A DNA stretch of 64,000 nt, from NCBI GenBank assembly GCA_014382585.1, contig JACNJL010000038.1, forward strand, positions 21,726 through 85,725, given 5' to 3'. The notes beneath the pieces are model-generated. The model ran no database searches, had not been told where the DNA came from, and saw nothing but the letters and a program-made list of their open reading frames with translations. This DNA is from Limisphaerales bacterium. GTDB lineage: Bacteria; Verrucomicrobiota; Verrucomicrobiia; Limisphaerales; UBA1100. The position numbers were made by a program, and so were the translations under genes. Positions 1-9,719 of the stretch are shown piece by piece; position 1 is the stretch's first letter, and every line of letters starts with the position of its first letter.

Positions 1-206
1 TTGAAGGCACTGGGATCAAACTTGGGTGGAACTGAACCTGATGGCAGGGTTATTTCCTTCATGTCCCTTAATTGAATCCATTCCAGTAGTCCCCCGTGCC
101 AAGCTAGATCTGCCCCTTCAAGGGTTCCCTTGACTAACCCTTGATTGACCTGCTCTATGCTCAATGGACCAGTTTGGTGGCCATTTTTTAAGATAAAAAT
201 TTGCAT
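1..206 (-). CDS. GYF_2 (DUF4339) domain protein, 3' part cut by window edge
   Basis: The frame starts at ATG 206-204 and runs off the left edge, leaving about 68 residues. They carry the GYF_2 pattern: MQIFILKNG, then QTGPLSIEQV, then ADLAWHGGLLEWIQL. A very similar domain begins the protein at 27701-28492, where it is followed by a membrane helix and MORN-like repeats, so the missing part may look the same (inference). GYF_2 domains are usually protein-interaction modules in bacterial membrane proteins. The 207-403 gap to mtnA is AT-rich and shows no further gene. The gene is probably the edge of another accessory island lying against the mtnA 3' end. Confidence 0.75.
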   Translation of the reverse strand, partial: MQIFILKNGHQTGPLSIEQVNQGLVKGTLEGADLAWHGGLLEWIQLRDMKEITLPSGSVPPKFDPSAF

Positions 207-403
207 GGAAAATTTATTCCAACCATGGCAGTTCTAAATGTTCGAAAGACTGTAATTGGCATCAAAAAGTACTTTTGTAAACTCTTTTTCTTAATTAATG
301 CATTATAAATGTTATCCAGAGTCTGCCAGACAGGGGCCATCTTAAGCCAAAATGCAATGAAATACAGGCCCAGTTTATACTCCGAAGAGTGGTTGAACCT
401 ACT

Positions 404-1507
404 TTACTTGGTAGACTCAAGCACTTCTCGATTAGCCCACATTTTGTGAGGCTTATAAATCCCCTTCGGCGTAATGATGCCGGTGATGAGTTCTGGGGGT
501 GTTACGTCGAAGGCGGGATTTCGAGCAGGGCTGGTGGGGTTGGCGATTTGGATTTGGCGGAAGTGGCCTCGGGTGTCGGTGCCCCAGGCGCACAACACTT
601 CGGCTTCTTCACGTTCTTCAATGGGGATATCTTTGCCGTCTTTTAAATTCCAGTCGAGGGTGGAAAGAGGGATGGCGACATAGAAGGGGATGTTGTGGCG
701 GGCGGCTAATACGGCTTTGGTGTAGGTGCCGATTTTGTTCGCGACCTCGCCGGTGCGGCCGAGGGTGCGGTCGCTGCCGGTGATGACGAGGTCAATCTCG
801 CCGCGGGCCATTAGGTGTCCGGCGGCGTTGTCGGCGATGACTTGGTGAGGGACGCCTTGCTGCGCGAGTTCCCACGCGGTGAGCGCTGCGCCTTGGGAGC
901 GCGGGCGGGTTTCGTCGCAGTAGACGTGAAAATTTTTGCCCTGCGCTTGCGCGGCGTACATCGGGGCGGTGGCGCTGCCGATGTCCACGAAGGCGAGCCA
1001 ACCGGCGTTGCAATGGGTGAGCACGCGCGTGCCGTTCTTAATCAATTTCGCGCCGTGTTTTCCGATGGCTTCGCAGTGGGCGATGTCGTCATCGGCAAAA
1101 TTCTCGGCAGCGCGCAGGGCGAGTTTTTGTTTTTGGGAAATGGTTTTTCCAGCAGCCATCGCGGCGCGGACTTCGTTGAGGGCATTTACCAAATCAACAG
1201 CGGTGGGGCGCGCGGCGGCGAGGGTTTCGTAAACGCGCTGGAGATACCGCGCGAAGGCGGCTTCGGTTTTGCCAGTAAAAGCGCGCGCGCCTTGGGCGAA
1301 TCCATACGCGGCGGTAGCCCCGATGGCGCCGGCGCCGCGCACGGTCATATTGGTGATGGCGCGGGCGGTTTGTTTGAAATTCTTGGTGCGTGTGAGCTCG
1401 AAGGTGTGCGGGAGTTTGCGCTGCTCAATGAGGACAACTTCGTTGGTGCGCGCGGAAAAGGAGACGGTGCGATAATGACGACGGCGGCCCTTGACGCGGA
1501 CGATCAT
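404..1507 (-). CDS. mtnA: Methylthioribose-1-phosphate isomerase (MtnA)
   Basis: Isomerises 5-methylthioribose-1-phosphate to methylthioribulose-1-phosphate in the methionine salvage pathway. The 367-residue frame has the family landmarks: VRGAGAIG at about 57-63 (usually VRGAPAIG), THCNAG with the candidate catalytic Cys166, DETRPRSQG at 198-206, and GSDR with the acidic Asp246 (usually GADR). I chose ATG 1507 rather than an ATG 10 codons upstream because a GAGG sits six bases before it, inside the end of the TPR gene. It closes a minus-strand run mfd, TPR, mtnA with very short gaps. Related eIF2B-like isomerases are the main alternative. Confidence 0.9.
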   Translation of the reverse strand: MIVRVKGRRRHYRTVSFSARTNEVVLIEQRKLPHTFELTRTKNFKQTARAITNMTVRGAGAIGATAAYGFAQGARAFTGKTEAAFARYLQRVYETLAAARPTAVDLVNALNEVRAAMAAGKTISQKQKLALRAAENFADDDIAHCEAIGKHGAKLIKNGTRVLTHCNAGWLAFVDIGSATAPMYAAQAQGKNFHVYCDETRPRSQGAALTAWELAQQGVPHQVIADNAAGHLMARGEIDLVITGSDRTLGRTGEVANKIGTYTKAVLAARHNIPFYVAIPLSTLDWNLKDGKDIPIEEREEAEVLCAWGTDTRGHFRQIQIANPTSPARNPAFDVTPPELITGIITPKGIYKPHKMWANREVLESTK

Positions 1508-1508
1508 T

Positions 1509-1937
1509 TCACACCTCGCCTGTTTCGCCTGTTTCAAACTCGGCGATTTCTTTTTCGAGTTGGGCGTAGATGGATTGACCGCGTAGGGGTTCGAGGTCGG
1601 GATCGATTTTCAGAAAATCAAAATCGCGGTAGCCGTAGTGTAACGCTTTGCGCAGGGCATTGGCCGCTTTTCGAAATTCGGCGGTGAGGGAAAAACTGCA
1701 CGCGAGATTGTAATGCACCAGCGGATCATCGGGGCAAAGGCGGGCGAGCCGACAATCGACTTTCAGCCCTTCCTCGAAGCGACCGCGGCGGGTGTAATCG
1801 TCGCCCAAAAGTTGCAGCGCCTCCACGTAGCGACGATCGCGCTTCACGACGCCTTCGAGAAAATGGATCTCGATGTCGAGGTCGCGCTGTTCCTGGCGCG
1901 ATAGTTTTTTCGGATTGTTAGTTTTTTTCTCGGCCAT
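1509..1937 (-). CDS. Small TPR-repeat protein
   Basis: 142 residues with a basic N-terminus and at least two TPR-like helical pairs: one around YVEALQLLGDDYTRRGRFEEGL and one around DPLVHYNLACSFSLTAEFRKA. The end resembles the TPR protein at 14770-15300, since both have NLAC, a leucine-rich helix, then DPDL-x-PL, so they look like distant paralogues. No signal peptide is evident, so a cytoplasmic scaffold role is likely. Its stop codon is just ahead of the mtnA start and supplies the mtnA ribosome-binding site, which suggests co-translation. Function unknown. Confidence 0.8.
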   Translation of the reverse strand: MAEKKTNNPKKLSRQEQRDLDIEIHFLEGVVKRDRRYVEALQLLGDDYTRRGRFEEGLKVDCRLARLCPDDPLVHYNLACSFSLTAEFRKAANALRKALHYGYRDFDFLKIDPDLEPLRGQSIYAQLEKEIAEFETGETGEV

Positions 1938-1969
1938 ATTGGCGTGCGCGCAAGATAGCGTTGCGGCGG

Positions 1970-4900
1970 TTACAATGCCAATAACAACTTTTTCACCTCG
2001 CGCAGGCGCGGCCCGGCGGTCTTTTTTTGCAGACGCGGGAATTTGCCGGCCAGTGAAATATAATCCTCATTGCGGAGGAGTTTAAGGCGGTCTTTGTCGG
2101 CCACAATCGAGGTAATTGCTTTGCTGGAGGCGATGATTTTCAGCTCGGAAACCAACAGTAAATGCTCCATCGCCTCGGGCAACGGACCAAAGCGATCCAC
2201 GATTTCCTCGCGCAACGCCTTGAGCGCCTCGCGCGAATCGGCCTGCGCGAGGCGACGATACACGTCGATGCGCTGGCGCGGCGGCTGGATGTAATTGAGC
2301 GGAATATACGCAGGCGCGATGGGGCAGGTGTTCTCCTCCTCGGCGCGTTCCACGACATCGTCGTACTCGGCCCATTCCCATTCCTCGCGCGGCACGGCGA
2401 TCTCCGGCGATTTTTTGCGCGGCTGCGCGGTGGGTTTGACTTTGGGGCCGGTAATTTGCTCGGGGCTGAGCGCGAGAAAATCAAAGCGGGTTTCCACGTC
2501 GATGCGCGGTTTTACTTTTTCACCCTTAAGCCGCGCGACGCTTTGTTTGAGTAACTGACAATACATTTCGAAACCCACGGCGGTGATGTGGCCGCTTTGT
2601 TCGGAGCCGAGCAGATTGCCCGCGCCACGAATTTCCAGATCGCGCATCGCGATTTTGAATCCACTGCCAAGGCTGGAATATTGTTTGATGGCGCTAATGC
2701 GTTTGCGCGCGTCGGCCAACAACGCGGCGTGGCGCGGCAGCAAAATATAAGCGTACGCCTGATGCTTGTAACGGCCCACACGACCGCGCAATTGATAAAG
2801 ATCACTGAGGCCAAAGCGATCGGCGCGGTCGATGATAATGGTGTTGGCGTTCGGAATGTCGATGCCGCTTTCGATGATGGTGGTGGAAAGCAGCACGTCG
2901 GCTTCGCCATTGATGAAGGCGGTCATTACTTTTTCCAGTTCATGACTTTTCATTTGGCCGTGCCCAACGAGGATGTTTGCTTCGGGAACGATGGCGCGCA
3001 ATTTTTGTTCCATCGTGTAGATGGAGCCCACGCGGTTGTGCAGGAAAAAAACCTGGCCGCCCCGATGCAACTCGCGGCGAATGGCGCGTTGGATAATTTT
3101 TTCGTTATAGTCAGCCACAATGGTTTCGACGGGCAACCGATCTTGCGGGGCGGTCTCGATGGTACTCATATCGCGCGCGCCGGTGAGGGCGAGGTAGAGC
3201 GTGCGCGGGATGGGCGTGGCGCTAAGCGTGAGCACGTCCACGTGCGTGCGGAGTTGCTTGAAGCGTTCTTTGTGCGCGACGCCGAAGCGTTGCTCCTCGT
3301 CGATCACCACGAGGCCGAGGTCCTTGAATTTCACATCCGACTGCACGAGCCGATGCGTGCCCACGACAATATCCACCGCGCCGGCGGACATCGCCTCGAT
3401 CGTTTTGCGCTGTTGTTTTTTGGTTCGAAAGCGCGAGAGCAATTCCACGCGCACCGGATAATCCGCCATCCGCTCGGCGAACGTATTGAAGTGCTGCTGC
3501 GCCAAAACCGTGGTGGGCACGAGCACGGCCACTTGTTTGCCGGCCATCACCGCCTTAAACGCCGTGCGGATGGCGACCTCGGTTTTGCCAAAGCCAACAT
3601 CGCCGCAGATCAACCGATCCATCGGCTTGGGCCGCTGCATATCGCTCTTGGCGTCGTTGATGGATTTTTCCTGATCGGCCGTTTCTTCGTAGATAAACGC
3701 CGCTTCGAATTCGCGTTGCCACGCGCTGTCCTCCGGAAAACCGTATCCTTCCTCCGCCTCACGCACAGCTTGGATGCGCAACATTTCGCTGGCGAGATCG
3801 GCCACCGCGCGCTCGGCTTTCTCTTTCGTTTTAATCCAGCGCTTGCCCCCCAACGTATTGAGCGCCGGACTGGCATTGCCTGCGCCAACATATTTACTAA
3901 CTAGATGCGCTTCACTCACGGGCACATAAAGTTTTGGCGGTGGATTGTCCGGATCGGTGGAGGCGTATTCGATGACGAGGCATTCGTGGCCATTCTCCGA
4001 TTCACCTTCGCGCGCGCCGGAAAGCGGCAGCACTTTCATCCCCTCGAACCGCCCGATGCCGTGCTGCACGTGCACCACGAAATCGCCCTCCTCTATTTCC
4101 GTGAAATTAATATCAAACGCTGAACGCATCGCCGAGCCGTGGCGGCTCTTGAGCCGGCGCGGACGTTGCACTTTGTAGCGTCCAAAAATTTCCGCATCAC
4201 TCACCACCACCCATTTGCCGGCGGGAAATAAAAAGCCACGACTCAACGCGCCCTGAGCAATCTCCAATGCGCCATCTTCGGCAAACCCATATTCGCGCCA
4301 AAGCTCCTCCAAGCGTTGCTGCTCGCCCTCGTTATTGCACAGCACCACCACCGCATGATCCTGCCTCCGCCAGCGGTGAAGTTGCGCAAAAAATTCGCGC
4401 CGCTGCGCTTCCACCAACTGCGGCTCCACCGCGCGCTGATCCATCGAACGAAAGGCTTCGAGGCTGTGAATTTCCAATGTGAGATCAGCCGCTTCGTCAG
4501 CCAGTTCGTGCAGTTCCACGCACGAAAGTTTGCGGTCATCAATGCGTGCGAGCAGCGTCGTCCACTCCACATGAAATGCATCGCCCGGGGGAACCTCCAT
4601 CACCTTCTCCGCTGCGGCCTCGGTGATGGCATCGGGATCGCAAAAAAGCAAAATGGTGTCGTCCGGCAAATGATCCAGCAACGTGGCGCGTGATTTATCT
4701 TTGAGATCACGCAGCAAACCCATTTCGCCGCCGGGCGCGAAGGTGGCGCTGTCGATTTTTTCGCGCGAAACTTGGCTGAGCGGATTGAAGTAACGCAGCG
4801 ATTCCAATTCATCACCAAAAAATTCGCAACGCACCGGCCACGGCGTCGTAAATGGAAACACATCGACGATGCCGCCGCGCAACGAAATTTCCCCGCGCGC

Positions 4901-5443
4901 GGTGACTTGCGCTTCCGGCTCGTACCCCTGCGCCTCCAGCCATTCGATGAAGTCCAGCGGATCCAACCGCTCGCCCAGCCGCAACGTGCGCGTGCGATGG
5001 GCGATCTCCGAAGGCGGCAGCGTGCACTGCATCAGTGATGCAACCGTGGCGGTGATGACCGGCACTGATTCGCCCGCAAGCGATTGCAAAGCTTCAAGCC
5101 GTTCGCTGATGGCATCGGCGTGGGGGAGTTTGTTTTCGTGCGGCAATACTTCCCAGTCAGGATAAAACCGCGCGGGCGCGTCCACCTCCATCAGGCGCAG
5201 CCACGTTTCCAAATCCTGCTGCAGTGTTTCCTGAAACTTAAGCTTGGCGACCACGAGCACCACCGTGCGGCCGGTGCGGACGCGGATTTCCGCGGCCAAA
5301 TGCGCCCAACCGGCGGCGTCCACACCGGCGCAGGACACAGCGCCGCCCGCCGCCACCGCTTCCCACAGGGCATGGCCCGAGGGCGTGGCGGAAATCTGAT
5401 TGAACAATTTTGATCGTCCACTCATCCAAGGGACGCGGCGCAC
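1970..5443 (-). CDS. mfd: Transcription-repair coupling factor Mfd
   Basis: Superfamily 2 translocase that removes stalled RNA polymerase at lesions and recruits UvrA. At 1157 residues it is full length. In order I see a UvrB-like N-terminal half, the CarD-like RNA polymerase interaction domain ([19 protein letters not shown]), the Walker A block [11 protein letters not shown], the DEEQ box in [11 protein letters not shown], the SATPIPRTL motif, the helicase C block ending in QLRGRVGR, and the C-terminal TRCF domain. First gene of the minus-strand run with the TPR gene and mtnA. A second ATG six codons in (MSGRSKLF) is an alternative start. Confidence 0.97.
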   Translation of the reverse strand: MRRVPWMSGRSKLFNQISATPSGHALWEAVAAGGAVSCAGVDAAGWAHLAAEIRVRTGRTVVLVVAKLKFQETLQQDLETWLRLMEVDAPARFYPDWEVLPHENKLPHADAISERLEALQSLAGESVPVITATVASLMQCTLPPSEIAHRTRTLRLGERLDPLDFIEWLEAQGYEPEAQVTARGEISLRGGIVDVFPFTTPWPVRCEFFGDELESLRYFNPLSQVSREKIDSATFAPGGEMGLLRDLKDKSRATLLDHLPDDTILLFCDPDAITEAAAEKVMEVPPGDAFHVEWTTLLARIDDRKLSCVELHELADEAADLTLEIHSLEAFRSMDQRAVEPQLVEAQRREFFAQLHRWRRQDHAVVVLCNNEGEQQRLEELWREYGFAEDGALEIAQGALSRGFLFPAGKWVVVSDAEIFGRYKVQRPRRLKSRHGSAMRSAFDINFTEIEEGDFVVHVQHGIGRFEGMKVLPLSGAREGESENGHECLVIEYASTDPDNPPPKLYVPVSEAHLVSKYVGAGNASPALNTLGGKRWIKTKEKAERAVADLASEMLRIQAVREAEEGYGFPEDSAWQREFEAAFIYEETADQEKSINDAKSDMQRPKPMDRLICGDVGFGKTEVAIRTAFKAVMAGKQVAVLVPTTVLAQQHFNTFAERMADYPVRVELLSRFRTKKQQRKTIEAMSAGAVDIVVGTHRLVQSDVKFKDLGLVVIDEEQRFGVAHKERFKQLRTHVDVLTLSATPIPRTLYLALTGARDMSTIETAPQDRLPVETIVADYNEKIIQRAIRRELHRGGQVFFLHNRVGSIYTMEQKLRAIVPEANILVGHGQMKSHELEKVMTAFINGEADVLLSTTIIESGIDIPNANTIIIDRADRFGLSDLYQLRGRVGRYKHQAYAYILLPRHAALLADARKRISAIKQYSSLGSGFKIAMRDLEIRGAGNLLGSEQSGHITAVGFEMYCQLLKQSVARLKGEKVKPRIDVETRFDFLALSPEQITGPKVKPTAQPRKKSPEIAVPREEWEWAEYDDVVERAEEENTCPIAPAYIPLNYIQPPRQRIDVYRRLAQADSREALKALREEIVDRFGPLPEAMEHLLLVSELKIIASSKAITSIVADKDRLKLLRNEDYISLAGKFPRLQKKTAGPRLREVKKLLLAL

Positions 5444-5545
5444 AGCTATGCACGCACGACGCCGGCAGTCAAGCGCGCCCCGAAGTGATTTGGCGTAACC
5501 CTTTCCAACGAAAACGCGTCAAAAAGGCGGAAGTTTTTTTATAAA

Positions 5546-6907
5546 ATGAAAATTATTGTTGCCATTATTGCAGTCGCCACAGTTTCCATCGCGGGAACGT
5601 ACGTCATCGTCTCCGGCCAGAAAACGGTGAACCGCGAAGCGCGCGCGGAATCCTCCACCAACAAACTCGAGGAACAACTCGCCAGTTTGCGCTCTGAATT
5701 GAACGCCGCCAATGCGCGCAAACCCAAAGTCATCGTCCAAGAAGTGGTGGTGCCCGGCGCGGCCACGGGATCGGCACAGGAAGTGTTGGACTATTTGAAG
5801 CAGATTGATCTCTCAAACGAAGACCGGCGCTCGAACAATACCGACGCCCACCGCATCCAGGTGCGGCAGGTCATTCGCCAGTTTGAGGAGCTCACCTCAA
5901 TGGGCATACAAGCGCTCCCGGCCATCGAAAATTTCCTCAACCAAAATGTCGACCTCGAGTATCGCGAAAACACATCGGAAATAATCTCAGGCGTCTGGCT
6001 GGAAGGCCGGATTTATCCCGATCCCATTTTTCCACCCAGCCTTCGGATTGGTTTGCTGAACACCGTGCGCCACATTGGCAAGCGCGATGCCAACGCCATC
6101 CCCGCCGCCGAACAAGCGCTGCTCAGCGTTCTCAAAAAAACCCAGCGCGCCGTCGAGGTGGCGTACATCGCCCAAGCCCTCGAGAATCTTTCGCCCGAGG
6201 TGCACATGGAAACGTATCTGCTCGCCACGCGCGATTTGCTTTTACTGCCCATCCGTGAGGAAGGGCGCGAGGTTTCCGCGCTCGACCGCCAAAACCGCGG
6301 AATGCTATTTAATATTTTGCGCCAACACAAAGACACCCGCTTCGTTGACCAAGCCAAAACCCAACTCGTCCGCACCGGCAAACGCCGCGAGCGCGATGGC
6401 AACGAAGTTGAGTTCACATATATCGACCGCTCCGTGCTCGGCTACCTTACCGGCGTGCTCGGCTCCAAAGCGATGCCCATCCTTGCCAATCTTTACGACA
6501 ACCCCGACTTGGACGACCGCAACCGCGGCAGCATCCGGCAGATTGCCGCCAACTACATCGGCGTCAACGAAGACGCCAACATCATCATCAACAAGCGCAT
6601 GGTCGAAAGTTTTCAAATGCTCGCCTCTCAGGATCCCGATCCCAACAAACAAAAACGCAATCGCTACGACGGCTTGCGCAACGTCCAATATTATCTCGGC
6701 CGCCTCGGCGAAGGACGCAACGTACCCGCCGAAACCCTCCAAGCCCGCCAACAATATCTCGCCACCCTCCGCGTGCAAACGCAGGACAAAGAAGTGCTCG
6801 TGTGGATGGACCGCGTCGGCCAACGCCTCACAGATATGGGCGACCCCGAGAAAGCCAAAAAACTCGACGGCCGCTTCGACCCCCGCCGCGCGCCGCGTAA
6901 ACCCTAA
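5546..6907 (+). CDS. Membrane-anchored HEAT-like repeat protein, paralogue of 55405-56652
   Basis: 453 residues. It begins with one hydrophobic segment (about 3-22) that can act as an anchor or signal, then a short coiled coil (about 32-58, rich in E, L and K). The rest is helical and HEAT-like, with IPAAEQALLSVLKKTQRAVE as one helical pair. It aligns along most of its length with the protein at 55405-56652: both share PPSLR followed by an LLxVLKKT helix, a conserved LDRQ, and a conserved histidine-aspartate just after it. The C-terminus is basic (DPRRAPRKP). Function unknown. No clear ribosome-binding site precedes the ATG. It lies divergently from mfd and just upstream of pyrF. Confidence 0.8.
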   Translation: MKIIVAIIAVATVSIAGTYVIVSGQKTVNREARAESSTNKLEEQLASLRSELNAANARKPKVIVQEVVVPGAATGSAQEVLDYLKQIDLSNEDRRSNNTDAHRIQVRQVIRQFEELTSMGIQALPAIENFLNQNVDLEYRENTSEIISGVWLEGRIYPDPIFPPSLRIGLLNTVRHIGKRDANAIPAAEQALLSVLKKTQRAVEVAYIAQALENLSPEVHMETYLLATRDLLLLPIREEGREVSALDRQNRGMLFNILRQHKDTRFVDQAKTQLVRTGKRRERDGNEVEFTYIDRSVLGYLTGVLGSKAMPILANLYDNPDLDDRNRGSIRQIAANYIGVNEDANIIINKRMVESFQMLASQDPDPNKQKRNRYDGLRNVQYYLGRLGEGRNVPAETLQARQQYLATLRVQTQDKEVLVWMDRVGQRLTDMGDPEKAKKLDGRFDPRRAPRKP

Positions 6908-6956
6908 AACTGCTTCCGGCTGTTCAACCACACGCGCGGATGCTAACCTCCGCGCG

Positions 6957-7664
6957 TTGAATCATCAGAATCCCATCATCGCCGCGTTGGACGTGCCCGA
7001 CGCCACCCGCGCACTGGCGCTCGCCGAACAACTCGCCCCCGCCGTCGGCGCATTCAAAATCGGCAAAGAACTCTTCGTCGCCGAAGGGCCCGACATCGTC
7101 CGCCGCGTGCGCGACACCGGCGCGAGCGTGTTCCTCGATCTCAAATTTCACGACATCCCCAACACCGTCGCCAAAGCCGTCGCCAGCGCCGCGCGGCTCG
7201 ATGTGCAAATGCTCACCGTCCACGCCAGCGGCGGCACCCAAATGCTCCGCGCCGCCCAAGCCGCTGCTGATGAATCCGAGAACACCCCCCTCATCCTCGG
7301 CGTCACCGTCCTCACCAGTATGGACACAAGTGATTTGGAAGAACTCGGCATCCAAAAAAATCCCGCCGACCAAGTCCAACACCTCGCCACCCTCGCCACC
7401 GCCGCCGGCCTCAAAGGCCTCGTCTGTTCCCCAATGGAAATCGCCCCCCTACGAAAAATCCTCCCCGACGACATACAGCTCGTCACCCCCGGCATCCGCC
7501 CCGCCAACAGCGCCACCGGCGACCAAAAAAGAATCATGACCCCCGCCCAAGCCATCGAAGCCGGAGCCAGTTGGCTCGTCATCGGAAGACCCATCTGCGC
7601 CGCCAAAAACCCACGCGCCGCCGCCGAGGCAATCCTCGAAAGTTTGGCCGGATTGGCGAAATGA
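6957..7664 (+). CDS. pyrF: Orotidine 5'-phosphate decarboxylase (PyrF)
   Basis: Decarboxylates OMP to UMP, the last step of de novo pyrimidine synthesis. The 235-residue frame has the type I signature DLKFHDIPNTV at 61-71 (catalytic Asp61, Lys63, Asp66), the TVHASGG strand, VTPGIRP near the end, and IGRPI, the phosphate-binding turn. The frame is open far upstream, but homology begins at NPIIAALDVPD. I therefore choose the TTG at 6957, since no in-frame ATG or GTG lies close by. The last 13 codons are duplicated at 9620-9659 beyond an inserted island. Confidence 0.93.
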   Translation: MNHQNPIIAALDVPDATRALALAEQLAPAVGAFKIGKELFVAEGPDIVRRVRDTGASVFLDLKFHDIPNTVAKAVASAARLDVQMLTVHASGGTQMLRAAQAAADESENTPLILGVTVLTSMDTSDLEELGIQKNPADQVQHLATLATAAGLKGLVCSPMEIAPLRKILPDDIQLVTPGIRPANSATGDQKRIMTPAQAIEAGASWLVIGRPICAAKNPRAAAEAILESLAGLAK

Positions 7665-7724
7665 AAAGTTTGAAGCGCGGCTAAATTAAGCCGCGTTGGG
7701 GTTCACACACTTGGGGCCTCTGAG
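7625..7724. repeat. Left copy of a 100-bp direct repeat flanking island 7725-9619
   Basis: This stretch covers the last 40 bases of pyrF, a hairpin, and a relic of the last 11-12 codons of a ferredoxin gene on the minus strand. It matches 9620-9719 at 94 of 100 positions. The relic still encodes RGPKCVNPNAA and stop. Five of the six differences from the intact ferredoxin gene fall inside its coding part. Four of those are synonymous and one is Lys to Arg, so the two copies look like alleles that diverged while coding rather than a decaying duplicate. Confidence 0.93.
7676..7695. terminator. Bidirectional hairpin downstream of pyrF
   Basis: CGCGGCT (7676-7682) pairs with AGCCGCG (7689-7695) across a six-base loop, AAATTA. 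There is no strong T-run, so this is a likely rather than a certain intrinsic terminator. The same hairpin recurs at 9671-9690 between the duplicated pyrF tail and the intact ferredoxin gene. Its right arm also encodes the last Ala codons of the ferredoxin. Confidence 0.55.
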
Positions 7725-7752
7725 AAAAACTTGGGCGACATCAAATTTGCGC

Positions 7753-8208
7753 TTATTTTACTTTTTCAAGCTCATTATAGATTTCAATACCTCCAAACCG
7801 GATTCGGCCCCCTTTGCCAAATGAATAAATTTGCCCCTCAAAGTTTTCATACGGTGGGTAAATATAATCACCCCTTTCATTTGTGATCGACGAAAAGGAA
7901 TGAGCAAAAATAAAGTCCAACGGATGTCGGTGACTCAATCCGTTCTCCAACTCAAACCATTCTTCAATACAATGGAACTGGTGAAACGTTATTTCATTTT
8001 CAACCTTTGACCACAAATTCGTTTTGTCATAAAGAAGTTGCCCTTTGTAGAAAAAAACCTGCCGATAAGCTCCATCCGCATTCAACGTAATGGTCTCATT
8101 ACCATCGTAATAATGGCCAATGTAAACGCCTTCAGGGTCGCTGCATGAACAACATAAAAGTGTGCTGAATGCAAAATGTTTAATAAAATTAGAATTCAAA
8201 TATTTCAT
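7753..8208 (-). CDS. Small exported protein, probable lipoprotein
   Basis: 151 residues, not recognised. A short basic N-terminus and a hydrophobic stretch lead to LLCCSCSD, with several cysteines that could serve as a lipobox. The mature part is rich in aromatic and acidic residues and looks like a small beta-rich domain (GVYIGHYYDGNETITLNADG resembles a lipocalin/META-like opening). It lies 78 bases downstream of the exported protein at 8287-9543 on the same strand, in the order expected for a secreted effector followed by its protective partner. That role is inference only. Codon use is more AT-rich than in pyrF or mfd. Confidence 0.6.
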   Translation of the reverse strand: MKYLNSNFIKHFAFSTLLCCSCSDPEGVYIGHYYDGNETITLNADGAYRQVFFYKGQLLYDKTNLWSKVENEITFHQFHCIEEWFELENGLSHRHPLDFIFAHSFSSITNERGDYIYPPYENFEGQIYSFGKGGRIRFGGIEIYNELEKVK

Positions 8209-8286
8209 GCATCATAAACTTTTGCGATATAGTTGAAAGCGGCTTGCCTGCATCATTAATTTCCGGAAAAATGGAAACCGGTATTT

Positions 8287-9543
8287 TTAGCTCCGGTTGA
8301 GAATTAATTCGTACACGCTCGCAACATTGCGGCCTCCAACAATGCGGTCTGCGTATCCGATAACAGGAAAACGCGTAGCAGAGACTAGGCTTGAATCATT
8401 TTTGGCTATTATCTGAACCCCGCCAACCCTTGGCCAGCAATGTCCAATTGCCTCCCAGTTTCCAGCATAAGTTCCTAAAAAAGTTGAAGTTTTGTTGCCA
8501 CCCAATTTGTCGCCAATGATGAAAACTGAATAATCATTCAGAAATATTATTGGCCCATCCCATCCACCCAAGTCTTTCCTAAATGTACCTTTGGCAGTTC
8601 TTACGCCATCCATTCCCAATGTTAACAGGGATATTTCGGGATCGAATTTATAGCCAATACATTCTGTTGACAATTTCTCTTTCGCTAGCTCAACAATGCT
8701 TCTAATTTTCCTCGACCGCCTCAAGTCTTCAGTCATTTTATGCCCATCATAAAAATCCCAATGTTTTCGCGCATTTCCAGTTCCAAGCGCATATAACCAA
8801 CCCAATTCAAAAGCCGTTGGATTATCTATATTTTTCGGCCCTAGTTTAACCCTTAGATCCGGTAGTAATATTTTGTGTATATAAGCATCAATAACTTTCT
8901 TCTGGAGTTTAGCAGCTTTAGCTTTAGCTTGTGCTTCCAGCCATTTCTTCACGTCCGCTGGCGAAACAGCCGCCATTTTGTAATTCTCAGTAACATCGCT
9001 ATCGCCAGCAATTTGGAATTCTGTTTGTTGTTCCGAAGTTTTTTGTTGCTCTTGAGGCTCAGTGTTCTCATTGCTGATCTCGGTTTGTGCCTCAATATGG
9101 TAATCGGTTGTGTTTAGCAAATCGAAAAAGCTGCGATACGGGTCATTGTATGAATCGAGATCTGAAAGCAGGGTTGCCACCGAATCATACGCTTCATCGC
9201 CCGCCCCATATCCATCATCAAAATCACTTTCATTGAAAATGACATCTAGAAAATGGTTGCATTCCCCAAAGTCTAACTGGGCAATCTCTGGGTATTCAGA
9301 ACCCAATGTGGGCTCCCCTGAATCGGAGTAAACCGGTTGTGGGTATTCGCCTTTGAAAGCCCAAAACGTCTCGATATATTGGAATGCAGGCTCAATTTCA
9401 AAAGCCTCCTCCTCAGTGAGCCATGGCATATAACTAGTGAAGAAATCACCGTAGTGTGAGCTTCCATCTTGGGCTTGCAAGGATTGAACGCCTTGTGAGG
9501 TGATTAAAGAGAAGCCGAACAGTATATACAAGATGCGCTTCAT
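8287..9543 (-). CDS. Exported protein of unknown function, candidate effector
   Basis: 418 residues from ATG 9543. A start eight codons upstream is possible, but the 9543 start gives a clean signal peptide (MKRILYILFGFSLITSQG, cleavage near LQAQ). Residues 20-150 are acidic and low-complexity, followed by a Q/T/E-rich linker and an Ala/Lys-rich helix. The C-terminal half looks globular: GTGNARKHWDFYDGHK followed by TEDLRRSRKI recalls the GTG..R...F....T..L..S patterns of some polymorphic-toxin C-termini, but I cannot assign a family. The small lipoprotein gene at 7753 follows it. Both lie inside the segment bounded by the 100-bp repeats. Confidence 0.65.
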   Translation of the reverse strand: MKRILYILFGFSLITSQGVQSLQAQDGSSHYGDFFTSYMPWLTEEEAFEIEPAFQYIETFWAFKGEYPQPVYSDSGEPTLGSEYPEIAQLDFGECNHFLDVIFNESDFDDGYGAGDEAYDSVATLLSDLDSYNDPYRSFFDLLNTTDYHIEAQTEISNENTEPQEQQKTSEQQTEFQIAGDSDVTENYKMAAVSPADVKKWLEAQAKAKAAKLQKKVIDAYIHKILLPDLRVKLGPKNIDNPTAFELGWLYALGTGNARKHWDFYDGHKMTEDLRRSRKIRSIVELAKEKLSTECIGYKFDPEISLLTLGMDGVRTAKGTFRKDLGGWDGPIIFLNDYSVFIIGDKLGGNKTSTFLGTYAGNWEAIGHCWPRVGGVQIIAKNDSSLVSATRFPVIGYADRIVGGRNVASVYELILNRS

Positions 9544-9619
9544 TTCAAAAAAATGACAGAACCTCACATACGCGCAAGCTTTTATTTAGGTTCACCACCG
9601 AAAATCTACACACTACTAT

Positions 9620-9719
9620 CGAGGCAATCCTCGAAAGTTTGGCCGGATTGGCGAAATGAAAAATTTGAAGCGCGGCTAAATTAAGCCGCGTTTGGATTCA
9701 CGCACTTGGGCCCTTTGAG
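9620..9719. repeat. Right copy of the 100-bp direct repeat (pyrF tail relic)
   Basis: It begins with the last 40 bases of pyrF, identical to 7625-7664, but with no pyrF gene in front. It continues through the hairpin into the true 3' end of the ferredoxin gene. The simplest ancestral order is pyrF, hairpin, ferredoxin (convergent), later separated by the 7725-9619 insert. Confidence 0.93.
9671..9690. terminator. Second copy of the pyrF/ferredoxin hairpin
   Basis: Same 7-bp stem and AAATTA loop as at 7676-7695. It now lies downstream of the ferredoxin gene only, overlapping its last codons and stop. Confidence 0.5.

Noticed and set aside
2588-3904. 438-residue plus-strand frame
   Set aside because: Antisense to the helicase part of mfd; no recognisable domain.
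6075-7664. Long frame that would fuse sequence upstream to PyrF
   Set aside because: The upstream part is an out-of-frame shadow of the 5546-6907 gene; PyrF homology begins at 6957.
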